64,000 bases of DNA from Coix lacryma-jobi var. lacryma-jobi (GCA_009763385.1 CM019829.1:36249705-36313704), one strand, 5' to 3'. Counted from the stretch's first letter, positions 48,171-59,491 are shown. Numbers and translations are program-made. The notes: generated from the letters alone by a model not told the origin.

Positions 48171-48527
48171 GGCCCTGTTTGGTTGAGCTGTGGCTGTGGG
48201 AAAAAGCTGCTGTGGCTGTGAGCTGTGGAAAAACTGCTGTGGGCTGTGAGCTATGGAAAAGCTGAAAGTTGTTTGGTTAAACAAGTATAAAGTATATCTT
48301 CTACTTTTATTTTTTTAAAATAATTATAAAAACGTTTTTTATTTCACCTATTTTGAAAAGCTGAAAGCCAAAAGCCAAAAGCAGTGTCAAAATAGCTTTC
48401 AAAAATGTACTACGGAAAAGCTCCAACTTCTGCAAAAGCTGCTGCCAGTAGCACCCCTTTGGTTGGGTTTTTGGCTTTTGGGGCCAAAAGGCAAAGCCAA
48501 AAGCCCAAAGCCCAACCAAACAGGGCC
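48171..48527. mobile_element. Tourist-like MITE
   Basis: Inverted ends GGCCCTGTTTGGTTG / CAACCAAACAGGGCC with TGA on both sides (48168-48170, 48528-48530). The 357-bp body has no coding frame of note. A 3-bp duplication fits PIF/Harbinger, though TGA is not the usual TWA. Confidence 0.8.
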
Positions 48528-48540
48528 TGAATAGCAGGGT

Positions 48541-48542
<2 letters not shown>

Positions 48543-48588
<46 letters not shown>
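48543..48588. repeat. (TA)n microsatellite between elements C and D
   Basis: About 22 TA units. Confidence 0.95.
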
Positions 48589-48589
<1 letters not shown>

Positions 48590-48861
48590 CTACTATTTAG
48601 TTACCAGCGCTTTAAATATTATTTATAGCGTCTGCGGAGCGCCGCCTAGTTCTGGCGAGACGTACCAGCCCAACCCAAATCTCACAACCATAAATTCGCT
48701 ACCAATTGGATTTTATAGTACACCACCAGCCGGCAAGATCAATTGATAATTTCTTTGACGTACATGGCAGGAAATTGATTTTTCTAGACCCATAAATCCG
48801 TTGACTGCTTTCATTCCGCGTATAGTGGCGACGGGTATTAGTAATATTCATTTGCTTCCTA

Positions 48862-48869
48862 TATAAATA
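48862..48869 (+). promoter_or_regulatory. TATA box of the element D gene
   Basis: TATAAATA preceded by CTTCC, 80 bp before the ATG at 48942. Confidence 0.5.
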
Positions 48870-48941
48870 GCTAAAATCTCTATTACTTTATTTTTCTTCT
48901 CCACTCATTTTCTCTCCATCCGCATCTGAAGCAGAGTAGCA

Positions 48942-49256
48942 ATGGCAACGACGCCTCCTCCCGCACCGGCAGCTGTGGCGCCACCTCCGCCAGGGAGCCA
49001 GTTAGCCAGCGGCTCCACCATTCAACTGGCAGTCGCGACTGCTCCGCCCACATGCGGCATCTTGGGGCGCGACGTCAAGGGCCGTTGTTTGTCCATTGTC
49101 CGGTGGTGGCTCATCGACACATTGGTGGCGGCGGCTGCAAGTTCCAGTGTCGACGACGGCTCCCTCCTTGCGGATCCGGCCTCCCATGGTGGTGGTGGCA
49201 GCGGCCTGATGGTCCTCCACCCCGACGGTGACTTCCCCTTCCATGGATCTGGCTAG
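48942..49256 (+). CDS. Unknown 104-residue protein in element D
   Basis: The start is chosen because the ATG is the first after the TATA box and is shared with element A. Residues 1-20 are Pro/Ala-rich; the rest (TAPPTCGILGRDVKGRCLSI, then LIDTLVAAAASSSVDDGSLL) shows no recognised domain, a weak hydrophobic stretch and a Gly-rich end. The A copy is frameshifted, so selection on the protein is doubtful. Downstream DNA (49260-49590) has further overlapping frames sharing sequence with A. It could be a spliced gene whose first exon is seen here, or captured host sequence. Confidence 0.35.
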   Translation: MATTPPPAPAAVAPPPPGSQLASGSTIQLAVATAPPTCGILGRDVKGRCLSIVRWWLIDTLVAAAASSSVDDGSLLADPASHGGGGSGLMVLHPDGDFPFHGSG

Positions 49257-50731
49257 GATGCCCTCAACGATGGTGACGGCGATCTCCTCTTCATCTTGGA
49301 CAACGTTAACTCCAAGCAGCTGCGCCCCCCCTCCAGACCTACAGTGGTGTGTGCCTCCCTCTCCAACCATGATGTCGTCCTGCCCCACCAACGACGGCGG
49401 CCCCTTCCTCGACAACCACGGTTCATCCCTGCTCAAGGTGGCTCCGGTGCTTGTAGGTTCTCTCCTGAGTGGATCCGATGCTTCCATGTCATTGACAACC
49501 ACGGCGGTGGCCTCGTGTGCCAATCCGGTGCTTGTAGGTTCTTCTTGTGGATCTGATGCTTGCATGTTGAGATGGAGTTTGATTCGTTAGGAGGAAACAG
49601 GTCGATGGCTGGATCTCGCAAAAGAGCATCTCTTCCTGTGTACTATGGTTGATGCATGTCATTGATTTTGCTGTTGAATTCGTTCAATTTTTGTTACAAA
49701 TCTCATAAAGCGTCAACTCTTCCACATAAATTGTCTCACTGTTTTGTTGGATTCCAGGAAGATTTTTGTTCAGGGTGAATTTGATTTTGTACAAATGCGA
49801 TGGATATGAGGATAAATGTACAGATGATGAATGTTTTCAATATTACTGAGATATTTTTTTTTACGTATTCTGATCATTTTTGCTCAATATGCTACCCGAT
49901 GCTAGAAATCTTTTTTTAATTACTATAATTGCTTCGGTAAGTACTACTTTATTTAGAGATTACGGTTCATTAATCATTACAAAATACATCACCTACAAGA
50001 ATAAAAACTGATTACTTTTTGTCACGTAGATGCCATGAGTAGTAATACTTATTACTACCGTAAAATAAAATGAAGTTACACCATTGCTGGTACGTGAAAC
50101 CAGTTATTTTCATAAATATAACTAAACCAGCCATGAGTAGTAATACTTATTACTAGTTCAAGCGACTTAAAATTTGAAATAGTGATGAGTTTACGTAAAT
50201 CACGGTTAAGTAGTTAAAAAATAGTCTTAACTTGTGATAATAGACCATGAAAGACCATTGAATGTAGTCACTAATTTCCCTAATCAGGGGTGATACATCA
50301 TGTCGCATGCAGTCCACTCTTATTCCTTGCGTCAAACATCAGCGAATTGCCAACTAATACTATTAATGCGGTGTCTTTTGAGTACTTTTAGGCTTATACA
50401 AATATAAAAGGTTCATGGGATATGGTCACGGGTCATCTGTTGACTCAACATTCGTGAATATTACCTTTACGGTTATAGAAAAAAATAGTGATGAGAATTT
50501 ACGGTTGTGGAGAGTGGTCACCAGATCCTCTGTTGGGTCAGACTTCGCGAGAATATATTTTACGGTTATGGGGTGAATGAGTAATACCTTTTACGGTTGC
50601 GGGATGACCAGATCCTCTGTTGAGTCAGACTTCGCGAGAATATATTTTACGGTTGCGGGGTGAATGAGTAATACCTTTTACGGTTGCGGGATGAGGTCGC
50701 CGGAGTCCTGCCGGCGCTCTAAATAGCAGAG

Positions 50732-50732
<1 letters not shown>

Positions 50733-50775
<43 letters not shown>
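50733..50775. repeat. (TA)n microsatellite right of element D
   Basis: About 21 TA units, then TGCAAAAATAAG. Confidence 0.95.
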
Positions 50776-50778
<3 letters not shown>

Positions 50779-51237
50779 AAAATAAGCCCACTGCCATGAG
50801 CCCGTCTAATCGTGACAGGAAACGCCGTTCATCTGAATTTCGGTTGTTTGGTTTAGGTGATTAAACTTTATGAAATGTCTTGCCAAATGTTACGGAAGTA
50901 ATTTAGAGTGTTAAATATTAACTATTAACAAAGTTAATTATAGATACTAATTCATGAGAGAATTTTTTTTAATTCTAATCAATCTAGTAAATATTTACTT
51001 TAGCCCAACATGGTCAAAATATATGAATTAATTTGACTTAAAAATTCTGTCTCACAATCTAGTTGCAAACTTAATTAATATTTAATACTCTAAACTAGTG
51101 CAGTAATATTTGATGTGATACTAAAATTTAAATTTAAAGAGAGAATCCAATTTTTTTTTAAGAAAAAGTCACGTCAGTTTATTTTACCTCGGGTCTCTTT
51201 AATTGAGAGGTCCCACTTTCAGCCAAAAGAGCCGGCG
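50776..51237. other. AT-rich spacer
   Basis: No gene seen. It contains AATTAAT/ATTTAATA-rich sequence that may be an old MITE, without clear ends. Confidence 0.4.
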
Positions 51238-51245
51238 GTGGCCGG

Positions 51246-52334
51246 TATATGGCCATCGGGTCGTGCCAGCCCGGCCCATCGGCACGGCGTGCCGTGCTGG
51301 CCCGGCACTGCCCGTGCCGCCCCGTGCCGTCGTGCATGTCGGGTCGTGCCTGTCCGTGCCATGGGCCAGGCCTTCAGCCCAAGGCACGACACATGGGCCG
51401 TTTTTACGTGCCGTGCCGCTCACTGGGCACGACCATTTTCAACGTGTCGTGCCAGCCCATGGCCCACCAGCCATTTTCCTCTGCACCCACAGGCATCGTC
51501 ACCGCGGCCGACGAAGGGAGGGGAGGCCGGATCCGGCCCCTTCCTTCACCTCCAGCATTGTCCCTTGACGGTGGACATGGACGCTTTGGTGGCCTTGCCA
51601 TGGCGCCTCCAGAGGAGGACGACGCAGCGTCAAGCACCAACGACCTGAGAAAAAAATGAAGAACAAGAGGGAAGAGACGAGAGGGGTTAGATGAGCAAGA
51701 GGAGAGGAGTAGGATCCAAGCAGAGAAAATGTTAGGGTTAGGGTTTCGACTTACCTTTACCACCGGAGCCCAGTGTCGGAGAAGAGGGCAGGGATCCAGG
51801 ATCCAAGCAGAGAAGGAGACAGACACCGTTAGAACGACGGCGAGCGGCGGCGGAAGGACAGACAAGAGACTCAGATGGTACACCGGAGGGAAAGGAGGTA
51901 GGGGAGGGAGAGGGATAGAGAACTCAAGGTGAGGAGCAGCGAGCATGAGCAGGACCGGTAGCGAGGTCACTGGAGCAGAGCAGACGACCAGCGACGGCGG
52001 CGGATCGGATCAGATCGAGATCGAGATGGCAGAGAGAGGTGCGGGGCGGCGCGGCGGGGGTGGGGAATGATTTAGGGTTAGGGATTTGTGGGGGCGCAGG
52101 GGAGGGGGTTGTTATATATGCTGCCGGCTCACTGGGCCGCTCACCGGGCCGCCTATTTGGTCGGGCCGTGCCCGTGCCGTGCCATGGGCCAGACTGGCGG
52201 CCCAGGCACGGCCTGGTGCCTCGGGCCGGGCCGGCACAGGCACGAGGCCTTCCGTGCCGGGCCGTGCTCGGGCCGTGCCAAAAGGTCGGGCCATGGGCCG
52301 TGCCGATGGCCCACGGGCCACATGGCCAGATATA
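51246..52334. mobile_element. Non-autonomous hAT element upstream of the pseudogene
   Basis: Ends TATATGGCCATCGGG (left) and, inverted, TATATCTGGCCATGTGG (right), flanked by the 8-bp duplication GTGGCCGG (51238-51245, 52335-52342). Both ends are filled with GGGCCGTGCC-type motifs in opposite orientations (51255-51440, 52125-52320). The middle has only chance GC-rich frames. It ends 200 bp before the ATG of the first DHQ-SDH copy, so it may have displaced promoter sequence. Confidence 0.85.
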
Positions 52335-55199
52335 GTGGCCGGCAGCTAAAGACCACGTCGGACTTCGCTGCCGCAGCCAGGAGCTAAGGGACAAGGCAAC
52401 GCCGGCCGCCCGGCCGGCACATTCGTGTACCAGGAAACCCAGTCCGCCACGTGTACTCTTCTGCCGCAGAGCCAGACGCGCCCCTCCGCGGCAAGCTGCT
52501 CTGCTGCTCCCACCAGCCACCGCGCCGGGTGCCAATGGCGACTGCAGCGACTTCGACGCCGGCGGCGTGGCAGCCGACGCTGGTCTGCGCGTCACTGACC
52601 GCGCGGGTGCCCCAGGAGATGGCAGCGGAGGTGGCCGCCGCCGCCACGCTCGGTGCCGACGTGGCGGAGCTCCAGGTTGGCTGCCTCGACGGCTTCGAGC
52701 CGCGCAGGGACCTGTCCGTGCTTCTCGCCCAGCCCCGCCCGCTCCCCGTCATCGTCACCTACAGGTTCTTGCATTGCATCTTCTTCTCTGCGACACCTTC
52801 TTGGTGCATTCTGTGAGAACTGGCTGGATTCAGTACAATTGAATGGGGAAAATGTTTTTTCTTTGTAAATTTCAGATTGTGTTTTTATTGTACCATCAGA
52901 GGAACAATATGTGTTTGCTCAATTAATCTCGTATATGAAAGTAATGTATGCTTCATGGTTTTGGTTGCGCAGGCCGAAATGGGAGGGAGGCCAGTACGCA
53001 GGCGAAGATGAGCCACGGTTTGAGGCGCTTCTACTGGCAATGGAGCTGGGAGCTGAATATGTTGATATCGAGTTCAAGGTTGGCTCCGTCCTCACTCCTT
53101 TTAATTTCATTTCAGACTATCACAATCCGCAAGGCTAGCTTGCAGGGCAAAGAATTCCTCCTTGTATTCATAATTCATTTGATTTCAGAATCATTTCGTG
53201 AGGCTTGGTGAGTTCATAGCTTTGTGTGTGCAGTACTGCTGAATTGGATATCTGAGAGTTCAGAGTTGGATTACATTTCAATGCGTTTTTCTTCTTGTGC
53301 TTAAATACATGTCTTCAGAACAAGTGAATCTGTTTCCTTTTGGTCACTATCACTATTACCATGCCGCTCTGCAGGTCGCCGACAAATTTATAAAGTTTTT
53401 GTCTGGGAAGAAACCTCAAAACTGTAAGCTCATTGTTTCAATGTATGACTACGAGAGCACTCCATCGGTACATGAACTTCTGAATTTGGTAGATCAGATA
53501 CGAGCAACAGGGGCTGACATTGTGAAAATTGCAACCACTGCTGCTGACATTGTAGACACATCAAGAATGTTTTAAGTACTTGCACATTGCCAAGTGAGTT
53601 TTAGTGTATCCAAGTTTTTTCCATTGTAGTGTTAGTTCGTGATATGTACTTCACTATTTTTTATTGCCTCATAGCATTCCATCTGGTGCTGACCCTTAGC
53701 TTAGGTTTACAAAACAAAGATTGTGTCCTCAAAAGTTTGCTTGACTCAAATATAAACTTTTGCCAAAATATCCGTAGCACTCCCAGTCCCAGGTCTCTGC
53801 TAATTCTAAAACAAACCAGTGCACTTCCCATCTCCAGCAAGTAAGTCGTTGTATGAGGATAGCAGATTAGCAGTATAGCTGGTTTGCTGATGACTAAACA
53901 TGGATTATAATTGGAGCGCTAGGGGCTAGGCTGCTACACCTTCGGATTTTCTCAGACCAAATGCTCACATTTCAAGACTCTAGTAATGAAATCTCTGTCC
54001 TGTTATCACTAAGACTGAAAAAAGATTATATTTTACAGTTTAAAAAAGATTATATTTTAGGGGAAAACAGACAGGGGGGCTCCTAGTGCAGTATACATGA
54101 ATATGAAAAAGAACATGAAGTTATGGACAAAATGGACAAATAAAAGATATACATTTAGCAATTGCCATGAATGACTGTAGCCATTGAACTATTTATATTC
54201 TGAGTGATGAGTGAATATTCACCCCAGGGAAATTTCTTTCAAAGCCTCCTTGCATGAATCATATGATGTTAGGATTGCACTAGGGATGCAATGATGGTGT
54301 AGTGCTTTCCGTGCAAAAAATATTATCCTATATTCCTATGTGTTAGACTCAATGCTTCATTTTTCAGCTTGTATGATTCACAGTTCACATTATCTTTTTA
54401 TTTGAATAATGAACTAGGAAAAGCAGGTGCCTATCATTGGGCTGGTGATGAAAGAACGGGGTTTTATTTCTCGGATTCTTTGCGCAAAATATGGTGGATA
54501 CCTTACTTTTGCATCTCTTGAAAAAGGAAAAGAATCTGCCCCTGGGCAGCCGACGGTAACCGACTTGGTAAATAAGTACAAAATTAGGCAGATTGGTCCA
54601 GATACTAAGGTCTTTGGTATTATTGGAAATCCAGTTAGCCACAGTAAAAGCCCAATTGTGCAAAATCAAGCTTTCAGATCAGTGGGTTTTGATGCTGTGT
54701 TTTTGCCATTTTTGTCGGATGACTTGGCTAAGTTTCTTCGCACCTTCTCAGCACCAGATTATGCCGGCTTCAGGTAAAATCATAGTTTGTTGCAATGATT
54801 TTTTTCTACATGCGGATACATGGGTGTATGCCGAGTCTCTGAGTGATGAGTGATTGTCAACTGGGATGATGCGCATGTTCTTTGGCTTGTGTTGTGCAGG
54901 TGTCGAGCACGGATACAGTGATCAGAGGCAAGGTGAAGGTCAAGTAGAGACGTGCCGTGCCGATGGACCGAGAGTGGCGAAGGGCGGACGTGAGACTTGG
55001 ACTGAGGGACCGGTGGCCCGAGGATCAACTGTGGTGGCTGACAGCCTGGTACAGCGACGAGCGAAGACTTGCGGTCATGTGTTGCCTGAGTCGTGGACTT
55101 GGGGACACGTGTCGGTGGACGGGGTGCACGGGCGGTGCATCCCCTCCACAGCTTCGGTTTGGTGGTAGAGCCAGAGAAAAACCATCGGGTGGACGGTTT

Positions 55200-55422
55200 C
55201 CAGGTTTGAGCCTCAAAACCTGGGCACTGATGGTTTCCGAGTTTGGCCACAAAACTCGGGTTGAGGACGGTTTCCAGGTTTGGGCCTCAAAACCTGGGTG
55301 TTGCGGGTTTGCTGAGTTTGGGCCACAAAACTCAGGCGCTGGTGGGCTGGTTTCCCGGTTTGGGCCTCAAAACCGGGGGTTGGTCGTGAAGGCTGGTTTT
55401 CCGGTTTGGGCCTCAAAACCGG
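55200..55422. repeat. Six tandem hairpins with covarying stems
   Basis: Stems (left arm/right arm): CCAGGTTT/AAACCTGG (55200-55223), CCGAGTTT/AAACTCGG (55237-55259), CCAGGTTT/AAACCTGG (55274-55297), CTGAGTTT/AAACTCAG (55312-55335), CCCGGTTT/AAACCGGG (55354-55377), CCGGTTT/AAACCGG (55401-55422). Loops are GGGCCTCA or GGCCACA types. Confidence 0.95.
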
Positions 55423-56221
55423 GGGTGCGACGTCCACGAAAAGGACGCAGAGCGGTGGCGGCACGTGGCGGCAATCGGTGAGGTTGCGTCGAGGCAACGC
55501 TACCGGTTGTGCCGGCGTGGCCGTCGGATCCACCTACCATCGAGTTGGTCCAGAATAACCTTAGGGTTTAGCTGGTTCGCTCTGTAAGTAGTTAGGGGTA
55601 GAGTGGGAATTAGAAATAGTTAGAATTAGGATAAGTAGGGGGAGACACCCACCTCCCCATCTATCTCAGTCATTTGCTCTTTGCCTTCTAGGTTTTCCTG
55701 CTCTCCCACTCCCCTGCTGTAGCAAACGGAGATCCACAGAGAAGAGAACAATACCTCTGTGCCCGTGAGATTTTTGAGGAAGTGAGACCGTAATCTCACT
55801 GTTGTAGCGTGTGGTAGCCACACGGTTGCAAATTCGTGGTTGTGATTCGCGTTTTGTTCGTGTTCTTCGCGGGTTGCTTTTCTCCACGTTTTTCCCGTCG
55901 ATCGATCTCTTTGTTCGGTGCATCTCTTGCAAATCCGTTTGAACCAAGTTGGTCTAGATCGTGAGGCACTTCTTTCCACCGAAGGAATTCACCTCTAACC
56001 TCACGAGCTAGTAGATCGGTTGATTTTTCTCTTGGATCGGTTTTTGTTCCCTTTGCCCCGATTTCTTCCAATTCACCGATTTGAAGTTAGGTTCGAGCCA
56101 TGATTCTTTTGAGATAGCTCACTAACCTCCTTGGAACTCCTCATACCAAGTCTAAGCCTTAGTGCTTTTGATTCGGAGGAGATCGGGTTGAATTTGTGGA
56201 AGAACAGCACTGAATCGGGAG

Positions 56222-56490
56222 CATCGGACGCTAGGGTTCGTGGCATCGGACGCTGACCCGAATAGCATCGGACGCTCCGTTGCCACGTGTCAAGTTCTGA
56301 CAGTTTTGAAGGAGCAACGGACGCTACCATCGGACGCTCCGTTGTCCATCGGAGGCTCCGTTGTGTAGCCATCGGATGCTGAAGGTTCACTGTTCACAGC
56401 GTCCGATGAGTGTCCAGTAAGGATCCAGACTGACCGTTTTTACATCGGACGCTTCCGGTGTTTTGGCATCGGACGCTGCCAGCATCCGAT
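56222..56490. repeat. Dispersed ATCGGACGCT motifs
   Basis: About ten copies of ATCGGACGCT or one-base variants, mostly direct, with inverted ones near 56399 and 56482. They occupy the same relative position near the LTR 3' end as the CGGCAGTGCCG arrays in the other Copia-type LTRs. Confidence 0.9.
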
Positions 56491-58117
56491 GCTGCTGGGT
56501 CTGCACAGTTTCGTTCGCCGTTCGTTCGTTCGTTGTCGGTTCTGATTTCCGGTTTTTGTATTGGGTTTTTAGAGTCGTGTAGTGTCTCGCTGTGCTTTTT
56601 GGAAGCATCCACCCTACATCTAGGGTCGTGGACACTTACGAGCTCTAGGGTTTGCTCTTGGGGAGATTCACGGGACAGTGGCAACAAGTTTCCGGCAGGA
56701 AATTTTGAAGCTCTCATTCATCCCCCTCTAGTCGCTTTCTGGTAGCACTTTCGGTCCTTCACTACATCTTATTTTTATTCAATTTTATAGTCTATTCCCC
56801 CATGTCTGACCATCCAATATTTTCTTTGGACTGTAGTTGCACAATGCCCCATAAGGAAACTGCACTTAGGTGCTGTGACGATGTCGACCCTATTGCCAGG
56901 GTAATTTCGTTCCCATTTTTTTTTTGCTTGCCGATACACAACTCTCATATGTATTCTATGAAAAACAAACACACCAAGATTGACATTTGTAAGAAAGATG
57001 CCTTCTCCAGGACATTGGAGCTATTAATACAATTATTAGAAGGCCTGATGGAAAACTTGTAGGCTACAATACAGACTATTCTGGTGCTATTTCTGCTATT
57101 GAGGATGGAATAAGAGGTTTCCACTTCCACATGTCACCACTTACAATATTGTATTTTGCTAATCTATATATGGTTCATGTAACTGCCTTTTAACCCCATT
57201 TGCAGCATCACAACCAACAGATCCGACCACTTCGCCACTGGCTGGAAGGCTTTTTGTTGTTATTGGGGCTGGTGGTGCAGGGAAAGCACTAGCGTATGGT
57301 GCAAAAGATAAGGGAGCTAGAGTTGTGATTGCAAACCGTACATTTGGTATTTTCTTCTTTAGGATGATTCTACTCAACAAGTTTAATCATATATCTGCAT
57401 ATTTACATGATAGACATCCACATTTACAGTGTCTAGGATTAATCTTATAATCAATTTATTTATTGCACTGAATACTGACAATTCGTGACCCTTTAATCAA
57501 ATTTACAGTGTCCTGTCTATGAGTATTATCTTATATCTCAAAGCTAAGCGCACATTAGATAGAGTTCCTCAGTCACGATTTGTAAGTTAGGCCTTGCAGA
57601 CCTTAACTTGTTTTGGGTCCAAACCCCAAAGTTAGCTGTCATTCCCAGTTTATAGACTAAATTAAGCTTATTCAACGTGCATTGGCCTTTGGAATTTCCA
57701 TCATGTTCTAGTCATGTTTTCTAGCATTTTATTTTCTCTGAAACTTTTCTTGGTCGCCTAATATTCTTCTGTAAGATAAAAATGTGATTGATTGCATTAA
57801 GGGTTCAAATTTTCCAGCACGAGCTCAAGAGCTTGCCAACATAGTTGGTGGGACTGCTTTGACCCTGTCAGAGTTGGAAAACTACCATCCTGAGGAAGGG
57901 ACGATTCTTGCAAATGCAACATCTGTTGGGATGTATCCAAATGTCTATGGAATTCCTTTATCTAAGGTCTTCAATTCGCATGACTAATTGAATCGTCAAC
58001 TGTTAGCAGTATATTCTTGCTTTCAAAACTCATGTAACGACGTATGATAATCCTGCAGGAAGCACTAAAATCCTATACTGTTGTCTTTGATGATGTCTTC
58101 GTGCCAAGAGAGACTAG

Positions 58118-58247
58118 CGAACTGTTTGGTTGTGAGGTTCGTATCGCAAACACAAATGAATTATGCCTTCGGACGTTACGGCGGGAGGGATAATTTGAAC
58201 TAAGTTTGTTTACGTTTACGATACTGGTGGATATACCAAACAGCTCG
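58118..58247. mobile_element. 130-bp Tourist-like MITE in exon 9 of the pseudogene
   Basis: Ends CGAACTGTTTGGT and, inverted, CGAGCTGTTTGGT; TAG duplicated (58115-58117, 58248-58250). Its removal restores alignment with exon 9 of the intact copy. Confidence 0.88.
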
Positions 58248-58726
58248 TAGACTTCTCCGAGAAGCTGAAGCGTGTGGAGCCACGGTTATTGACGGTCTGG
58301 AGATGCTAATCAGGCTAGTGATGGTTCAGTTTAAGCTTTTCACAGGGGGCATGACAGGTACTTCTCAGTTTTCATTCCATTTATCATTGTCCAGAAAGAT
58401 AATATTAGTTCATCTTACAAAAAACAATTCCCAATGAACTCACTCTACAGCTCCAGAAAAGTTGATGCGCGAGGCTATCCTGACGAAGACACATTGAGGT
58501 TTGTCTAAATAACAAGGTCTCTGTAGACATCATGGTTTTCTGCAAAAATGGTTCCTGCTTCTTCCTGGACGTCTGGGAAGCATCGTATTTGATTCTTCAA
58601 CTCAAGCGGAGGAGATGCAGTTTTCGACCTCATCCTTTTTCTCCTAGTGCCTGCAATGACGCAGTGTCGTTCCCATCACATTCCTCCAGGGTGTTTTGGA
58701 CTCGTCTGTTGTTCAGTAAACAATAT

Positions 58727-59066
58727 GGGCCTATGGGAACAGGTACAGCTCACAACAGCTTCATGAGCTGAAGCTGTTGTGAGCTGTTTTTTTTTTTGCC
58801 AAACACCATTTTGAAAAACAGCTTCACCCATGAAGCTATTTTATTCCCCCTCTTACAAAAACAGCTTCACCCATAAAGCTGAAAAAAGTAGTTTTTCACA
58901 GCTTACATCTCCATTTCTCTCTCCAACCATGCATGAAGTTGTTGGTGAAGCTGTTTTGTCAAACACTTTTTTCAAAACAGCTCAGCTTCACCTAGTAAGT
59001 TGCTCATGAAGCTATTTTCTAAAAAAACAGCTTCACTAATGAAGCTGAGCTGTACCAAACGGGGCC
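58727..59066. mobile_element. MITE between the two gene copies
   Basis: Right end GAGCTGTACCAAACGGGGCC is inversely matched by a degraded left end (GGGCCTATGGGAACAGGTAC). The interior repeats AGCTTCA/TGAAGCT, giving strong self-complementarity. Exact boundaries and the target duplication are uncertain. Confidence 0.6.
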
Positions 59067-59252
59067 TATATATACTCTAGTTCAACATTGTAAAGATATT
59101 TTTGTTTTTTTAGGTTGCAAAACCTGTACAGAAATGAATGGCCATGTTCAGTAAGGAATGTGTTTTGGATCAACGTTGATAAGAGTTTTTGTGTCTGTAT
59201 CCACGGTTTGGAGATAAAATTGGTTGGCAACCCAACATGTGCAGACATGCAG

Positions 59253-59491
59253 GCCTTGTTTAGTTGCTTCCTAATTTTGCAAAATTGATAAGATTTTTCA
59301 TCACATCAATCTTTAAATATTTGCATTAAAAATTAAATATAGGTAAAAAAATAATTAATTGTACTTTTAGTATGTATATGTCGAGACGAATCTTTAGAGT
59401 CTACGTAGTCTATATTTGGATAAAGTTTATCAAATAACAACGAAAGTGCTACAGGAAAAATTTTACAAAAATTTTCCATCTAAACAAGGCC
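59253..59491. mobile_element. AT-rich MITE
   Basis: Ends GGCCTTGTTTAG ... CTAAACAAGGCC, with inner inverted similarity (TTTTGCAAAATT / AAAATTTTTG). 239 bp, non-coding. The duplication is not clear. Confidence 0.7.

Larger units (their letters stand above)
19127..48542. mobile_element. Element C: large (TA)n-bounded element of the A/D family, split by later insertions
   Basis: The left end carries a degenerate hairpin (19147-19171), then GCGCCGGC; it originally abutted the (TA)n at 7080-7132. The right end has a near-perfect hairpin (48136-48160) and AGCGCTCTGAATAGCAGGGTCC running into (TA)n at 48543. Read inward, both ends give (A)TTTAGAGC(G/A)CCGG, as in A and D. Removing the CACTA, Gypsy and MITE insertions leaves about 5.7 kb. 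That the two ends belong to one element is inference, supported by clean excision of every insertion at its target duplication. Confidence 0.55.
48589..50732 (+). mobile_element. Element D: complete (TA)n-flanked non-autonomous DNA element
   Basis: 2144 bp between two (TA)n tracts. Ends read inward as GACTACTATTTAG (left) and GACTCTGCTATTTAG (right, reverse complement). Left hairpin remnant at 48607-48631; the right end keeps only one arm (GCGCTCTAAAT). A promoter and short gene lie near the left, followed by AT-rich DNA and, at about 50500-50700, repeats of TTTTACGGTTGCGGGATGA-type modules. Sister copy: element A. Confidence 0.75.
54811..56761 (+). mobile_element. Copia-type solo LTR in intron 4 of the pseudogene
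   Basis: It starts TGCGGATACATGGG and ends TTTCGGTCCTTCA, with CTACA on both sides (54806-54810, 56762-56766). The end CATTCATCCCCCTCTAG ... GGTCCTTCA is typical of the other Copia-type LTRs in the window. It has two unusual repeat zones, the hairpin array at 55200-55422 and ATCGGACGCT motifs at 56222-56490. Confidence 0.9.
52535..58497 (+). pseudogene. Decayed tandem copy of dehydroquinate dehydratase/shikimate dehydrogenase
   Basis: All ten exons of the intact copy are recognisable: 52535-52764, 52973-53078, 53375-53593, 54427-54773, 56837-56900, 57011-57116, 57206-57346, 57818-57966, 58059-58357 (interrupted) and 58451-58497. Dehydratase residues are gone: AELRLD is AELQVG, and the catalytic His of SSHNY is Tyr (SMYDY); the Schiff-base Lys (ADIVKIATT) remains. 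CAA has become TAA at codon 179 (53573-53575). Shikimate dehydrogenase motifs SKSP, PHK, NTD and GAGGAGKA survive, but GLEMFIRQAMGQ is GLEMLIRLVMVQ, losing the conserved Gln, and a MITE splits exon 9. A solo LTR occupies intron 4. The surviving dehydrogenase half suggests the dehydratase half decayed first. Confidence 0.93.

Noticed and set aside
51115..52816. Many GC-rich frames in and beside the hAT element
   Set aside because: They translate GGGCCGTGCC repeats; only exon 1 of the pseudogene (from 52535) is supported.
55626..56071. Basic 90-120 codon minus-strand frames in the intron 4 solo LTR
   Set aside because: No domain, antisense to the LTR leader, overlapping in several frames.
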